From NCBI RefSeq assembly GCF_000786655.1, contig NZ_JROM01000021.1, positions 295,130-359,129 on the forward strand: a stretch of DNA of 64,000 bases. Direction: 5' to 3'. Of the stretch, positions 61,241 to 64,000 are shown in pieces (within the stretch, counting starts at the first letter, position 1; every line of letters begins with the position of its first letter). Below the pieces are notes generated by a model, which was not told where the DNA came from, searched no databases, and saw only the letters and a list, made by a program, of their open reading frames with translations. The position numbers were made by a program, and so were the translations under genes. The stretch is from Kocuria marina. Its GTDB lineage: Bacteria; Actinomycetota; Actinomycetes; Actinomycetales; Micrococcaceae.

Positions 61241-62917
61241 GTGGCACACGTGAAGCATCAGAAGTGGTGGGGCTGGGGCGAGGAAGGCGTGTTCTTCGAC
61301 TACCAGAACAAGCCGGCCTTCGCGCCGTTCGTCAAGAACGCGATCGGGGTGTCCCTGCGGCCACGCGAACGGGACACCGTGGACTTCGCCACGGCGCGGG
61401 TCCCCGCGTCCACCGCGTCCGAGGACGTGCTGACCGTCCTGCGCGGGATCAGCGGCGCGGAGCACGTGTCCGTGGACGACGAACTGCGCATCGTGCACTG
61501 GGCCGGCAAGTCCGTCCTGGAACTGATGCAGACGCTGCGCAATGATTTCGCGCGCGTCCCGGACGTGGTGGTCTACCCCGGTTCCGAGGACGAGGTCACC
61601 GCGATCCTCACCGCCGCCGTGGAGCACGACCTCGTGGTGATCCCCTTCGGCGGTGGCTCGAGCATCTCACGCAGCCTCCAGGCCGAGGCGGATGAGACCC
61701 GCTGCATCGTGTCCGTGGACATGGGCCGGTTGAACGAGGTGCTCCAGATCGACGAGACCTCCGGGCTCGCGACCATCCAAGCCGGCGTGCTGGGCCCGGA
61801 CATGGAGGAACAGCTCAACGCCCGCGGTTGGACCCTGGGCCACTTCCCGGACTCGTTCGCCCACTCCACGCTCGGCGGCTGGGCGGCCACCCGCTCCTCC
61901 GGCATGCAGTCGGACAAGTACGGGGACATCGCGGACATCGTGCGCGGGCTGCGCATGGTCCGCCCGTCCGGCACGGTCGTGCTGCGCTCCCTGCCCTCGA
62001 CCTCCACCGGGCCCAGCCTGCGCGAGATGATCATCGGCTCTGAGGGCCGGCTCGGGATCATCACCGAGCTCACCGTCCAGGTGCACCGGTTGCCCCAGGA
62101 GCACGAGGTCATCGCCTACATGTTCCCCACGTGGCAACAGGCCCTGACCGCGGTGCGCCAGTATACCGAGGCGGAGATCCCCCTCACGTTCGCCCGCGTG
62201 TCGGACGCCCACGAGACCGCGTTCTCCCTGGCCACGCAGAAGGCCGCGACCTCGGTCAAGGGCAAGCTCGCCGCCAAGGGCCAGGACGCCCTGTGGGCCG
62301 TGATGCGCAAGCGCGGGTGGGACACGGACGCCATGTGCATCTCGTACGTGTGCTTCGAGGGCACCCCCAAGGACGTCGCCGAGCGCAAGAAGGCCGTCGC
62401 GAAGATCGCCAAGGCCCAGGGCGCCGTCGTCCTGGGTTCGGGGCCGGGTGCGCTCTACGACCAGAAAAAGTTCGACACCCCGCACCTGCGTGACTTCCTG
62501 CTCGAGCAGAACACGGTCGGTGACGTCTCCGAGACGGCCGCGCCGTGGTCGCGTCTGACCACAGTGCACAAGGCCGCGTACGACGCCGCTCAGCGCGCCT
62601 ACGAGCGGATCGGCAAGACTGGCTGGATCATGTCCCACATGTCGCACTCGTACCACTCGGGGGCGTGCCTGTACTTCACGTTCGCCTACGTGTTCGACGA
62701 CGAGAAGCCCTACGAGGAGTACGAGATCGTCAAGTCCGCGATCCAGCAGTCCTTCGTGGACTCGGGGGCCACCCTGTCCCACCACCACGGCGTGGGCGTG
62801 GAGCACCAGCCGTGGATGGAACAGGACGTCTCACCCGAGGGCGTGGCCCTCATGAAGGGGCTGTTCCACGCGGCGGATCCGGGAGCGAACTTCAACCCGG
62901 GCAAGATCGTGTCCTGA
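61241..62917 (+). CDS. Alkyldihydroxyacetonephosphate-synthase-like flavoprotein
   Basis: 558 aa. The FAD-binding vanillyl-alcohol-oxidase fold begins with VVVYPGSEDEVTAILTAA and VIPFGGGSSISRSL (phosphate loop). The C-terminal cap has SYHSGACLYFTFAYVF and the His514-516 motif TLSHHHGVGVEH. The HHH loop and GAC(L/I)YF motif are hallmarks of alkyl-DHAP synthase, which replaces the acyl of acyl-DHAP by a fatty alcohol to form the ether bond. N-terminus KHQKWWGWGEEG also fits the family. GTG start at 61241. Simple oxidase activity is the alternative. Confidence 0.85.
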   Translation: MAHVKHQKWWGWGEEGVFFDYQNKPAFAPFVKNAIGVSLRPRERDTVDFATARVPASTASEDVLTVLRGISGAEHVSVDDELRIVHWAGKSVLELMQTLRNDFARVPDVVVYPGSEDEVTAILTAAVEHDLVVIPFGGGSSISRSLQAEADETRCIVSVDMGRLNEVLQIDETSGLATIQAGVLGPDMEEQLNARGWTLGHFPDSFAHSTLGGWAATRSSGMQSDKYGDIADIVRGLRMVRPSGTVVLRSLPSTSTGPSLREMIIGSEGRLGIITELTVQVHRLPQEHEVIAYMFPTWQQALTAVRQYTEAEIPLTFARVSDAHETAFSLATQKAATSVKGKLAAKGQDALWAVMRKRGWDTDAMCISYVCFEGTPKDVAERKKAVAKIAKAQGAVVLGSGPGALYDQKKFDTPHLRDFLLEQNTVGDVSETAAPWSRLTTVHKAAYDAAQRAYERIGKTGWIMSHMSHSYHSGACLYFTFAYVFDDEKPYEEYEIVKSAIQQSFVDSGATLSHHHGVGVEHQPWMEQDVSPEGVALMKGLFHAADPGANFNPGKIVS

Positions 62918-62931
62918 CCCGACCCGCCCAT

Positions 62932-62977
62932 GACGCAGGCCCCGCCCTCCGGACACCCGGGGGACGGGGCCTGCGTC
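62932..62977. terminator. Bidirectional terminator between the AGPS-like and AacS-like genes
   Basis: GACGCAGGCCCCG (62932-62944) pairs with CGGGGCCTGCGTC (62965-62977), with a further CCGG/CCGG-based helix at the tip. Stops of both genes lie within 15 bp. Confidence 0.88.
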
Positions 62978-62978
62978 G

Positions 62979-64000
62979 TCAGGCTCCCGAGGTGTACTTG
63001 CGGGCCGCTTCGGCGTACCAGTCCAGGACATCCGCGTCCTCCGCGGTCGCTCGGTTGACGCTGCTCGGGTCCGCGCCCTGGAAGAGCTTCTTGACGGGTA
63101 TCTCCAGGAGCTTGCCCGTGCGGGTGCGGGGAACGGCCGGGGCCTCGATGATCTCATCCGGGACGTAGCGCGGGGAGATCTTCTCGCGGATGGCCCGCAC
63201 GATGCGGTCCTCGAGCTCCGGCGTGAGCCGCGTGCCGGGTTGCGGGACCACGAACAGGGGCATGTAGTAGTCCCCGTCCGCGAGCTCCGCTCCGATCACC
63301 ATGGAGGCTGCCACACCGTCCACCTGGTCCACCACGTGGGTGAGATCGGCCGAGCCCATCCGGATCCCGCCGCGGTTGATCGTGGCGTCGGAGCGCCCGT
63401 GCACCACGAACGGGCCCTCGGAGAGCTGGGTGACCCAGTCCCCCTGCCGCCACACGCCGGGGAACATGTCGAAGTAGGCCGCGCGATACCGGGAGCCGTC
63501 CGGATCATCCCAGAAGAACACGGGCATGCTCGGCATGGGTCGGGTGATCACGAGTTCCCCCACCTGGTCGTACACCCGCCGTCCCTCGGGGTCCCACGAC
63601 TGGGCGTCCACTCCCAGATACGGGCCCATGAGCTCACCCTTGTACACGGGCTGATAAGGGTTCGTGCCGATGAACGCGCTCGTGACGTCCGTGCCGCCCG
63701 AATCGGATCCGAGGCGCACCGTTTGGGACACGGATTCGTACACCCAGTCCCACGTGGCATCGGGCAGGGGTGAGCCGGTCACGAGGATCGACTTCAGCGT
63801 GGAGAGGTCCATGCTCACGTTGGGGACCACGCCGGCGCGCTGCATCATGGCCAGTACGCCCGCTCCCGTCCCGAAGAACGTGGCCCCGTTGCGCGCCGCC
63901 AGTTCGAGGGATTTCTGGCCCTTCACAGATGAGCATGGGTAGGGGTCTTGCGCCACGGCCGGTGTCCGCCGGCGGCGAGCAGGGCGCGTAGGCGGTAGTT
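62979..64000 (-). CDS. Acetoacetyl-CoA-synthetase-like AMP-ligase, C-terminal part; frame disturbed near edge
   Basis: C-terminal ~320 residues of an adenylate-forming ligase close to acetoacetyl-CoA synthetase: LAARNGATFFGTGAGVL, DLSTLKSILVTGSPLPDATWDWVYE, GSDSGGTDVTSAFIG, MPSMPVFFWDDPDGSRYRAAYF, VVHGRSDATINRGGIRMG and the catalytic-Lys region RTRTGKLLEIPVKK. Beyond the left part (63900-64000) the family-like sequence is scattered over three frames, so the gene is either frameshifted or carries sequence errors there. The 5' end lies outside the window. Confidence 0.8.
   Translation of the reverse strand, partial: LPPTRPARRRRTPAVAQDPYPCSSVKGQKSLELAARNGATFFGTGAGVLAMMQRAGVVPNVSMDLSTLKSILVTGSPLPDATWDWVYESVSQTVRLGSDSGGTDVTSAFIGTNPYQPVYKGELMGPYLGVDAQSWDPEGRRVYDQVGELVITRPMPSMPVFFWDDPDGSRYRAAYFDMFPGVWRQGDWVTQLSEGPFVVHGRSDATINRGGIRMGSADLTHVVDQVDGVAASMVIGAELADGDYYMPLFVVPQPGTRLTPELEDRIVRAIREKISPRYVPDEIIEAPAVPRTRTGKLLEIPVKKLFQGADPSSVNRATAEDADVLDWYAEAARKYTSGA

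Overview
The window is chromosomal DNA of a high-GC Gram-positive actinobacterium, most likely a member of the Micrococcaceae (Kocuria/Arthrobacter relatives). The evidence is the strong G/C bias at third codon positions, frequent GTG/TTG starts, small actinobacterial families (DUF3027 next to a two-domain cold-shock protein, DUF3263, TIGR03085, WXG100), a c-di-AMP riboswitch in front of an NlpC/P60 hydrolase, and several promoters that sit directly on the start codon as in leaderless mRNAs. I see no phage, insertion sequence, CRISPR array or replication origin; it reads as ordinary core and near-core chromosome. The genus is an inference.

Layout. 1-10.2 kb: the 3' part of a SNF2 helicase, a hypothetical gene, a BenE-type transporter with an operator-like promoter, a ferritin-like/VIT1 fusion, a 690-bp AT-richer intergenic island with RNA-like hairpins, purU, sucCD (minus strand) and a membrane protein. 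10.2-23.5 kb: pcrA, a beta-propeller-like protein, tRNA-Arg(CCU), a DUF4031-HD fusion, two secreted NlpC/P60-type proteins (one behind a c-di-AMP riboswitch), a DtxR-family regulator, serC, an MFS exporter, DUF3027 and a cold-shock protein. 23.5-37 kb: a two-component system, an orphan WXG100 protein, RNase HI fused to a DUF4440-like domain, a solitary groEL with CIRCE, DUF3263, ung, a siderophore-interacting protein, ThrE, a FemABX-type transferase and an FMN-dependent glutamate-synthase-like protein. 37-44.6 kb: a complete fructose PTS operon (fruR-fruK-fruA-ptsI-ptsH) and mntH with a perfect 22-bp palindrome at its promoter. 44.7-54.8 kb: a heterodimeric ABC exporter, a TIGR03085 protein, ferritin, tRNA-Thr(UGU), a DsbA-like protein, otsA-otsB and DUF4032.

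54.8-64 kb is the most interesting stretch. A divergent cluster encodes a TetR regulator, two paralogous ferritin-like diiron proteins, a fatty acyl-CoA reductase fused to a HAD phosphatase, an SDR, a PlsC acyltransferase and an alkyl-DHAP-synthase-like flavoprotein. Together these supply most steps of a glycerol ether-lipid (possibly plasmalogen-type) pathway, with the diiron pair unexplained. The acetoacetyl-CoA-synthetase-like gene next to it seems frame-disrupted at the window edge.

Metal handling is a second theme: VIT1-ferritin fusion, DtxR-family regulator, siderophore-interacting protein, MntH and ferritin. Strong perfect hairpins close most transcription units.
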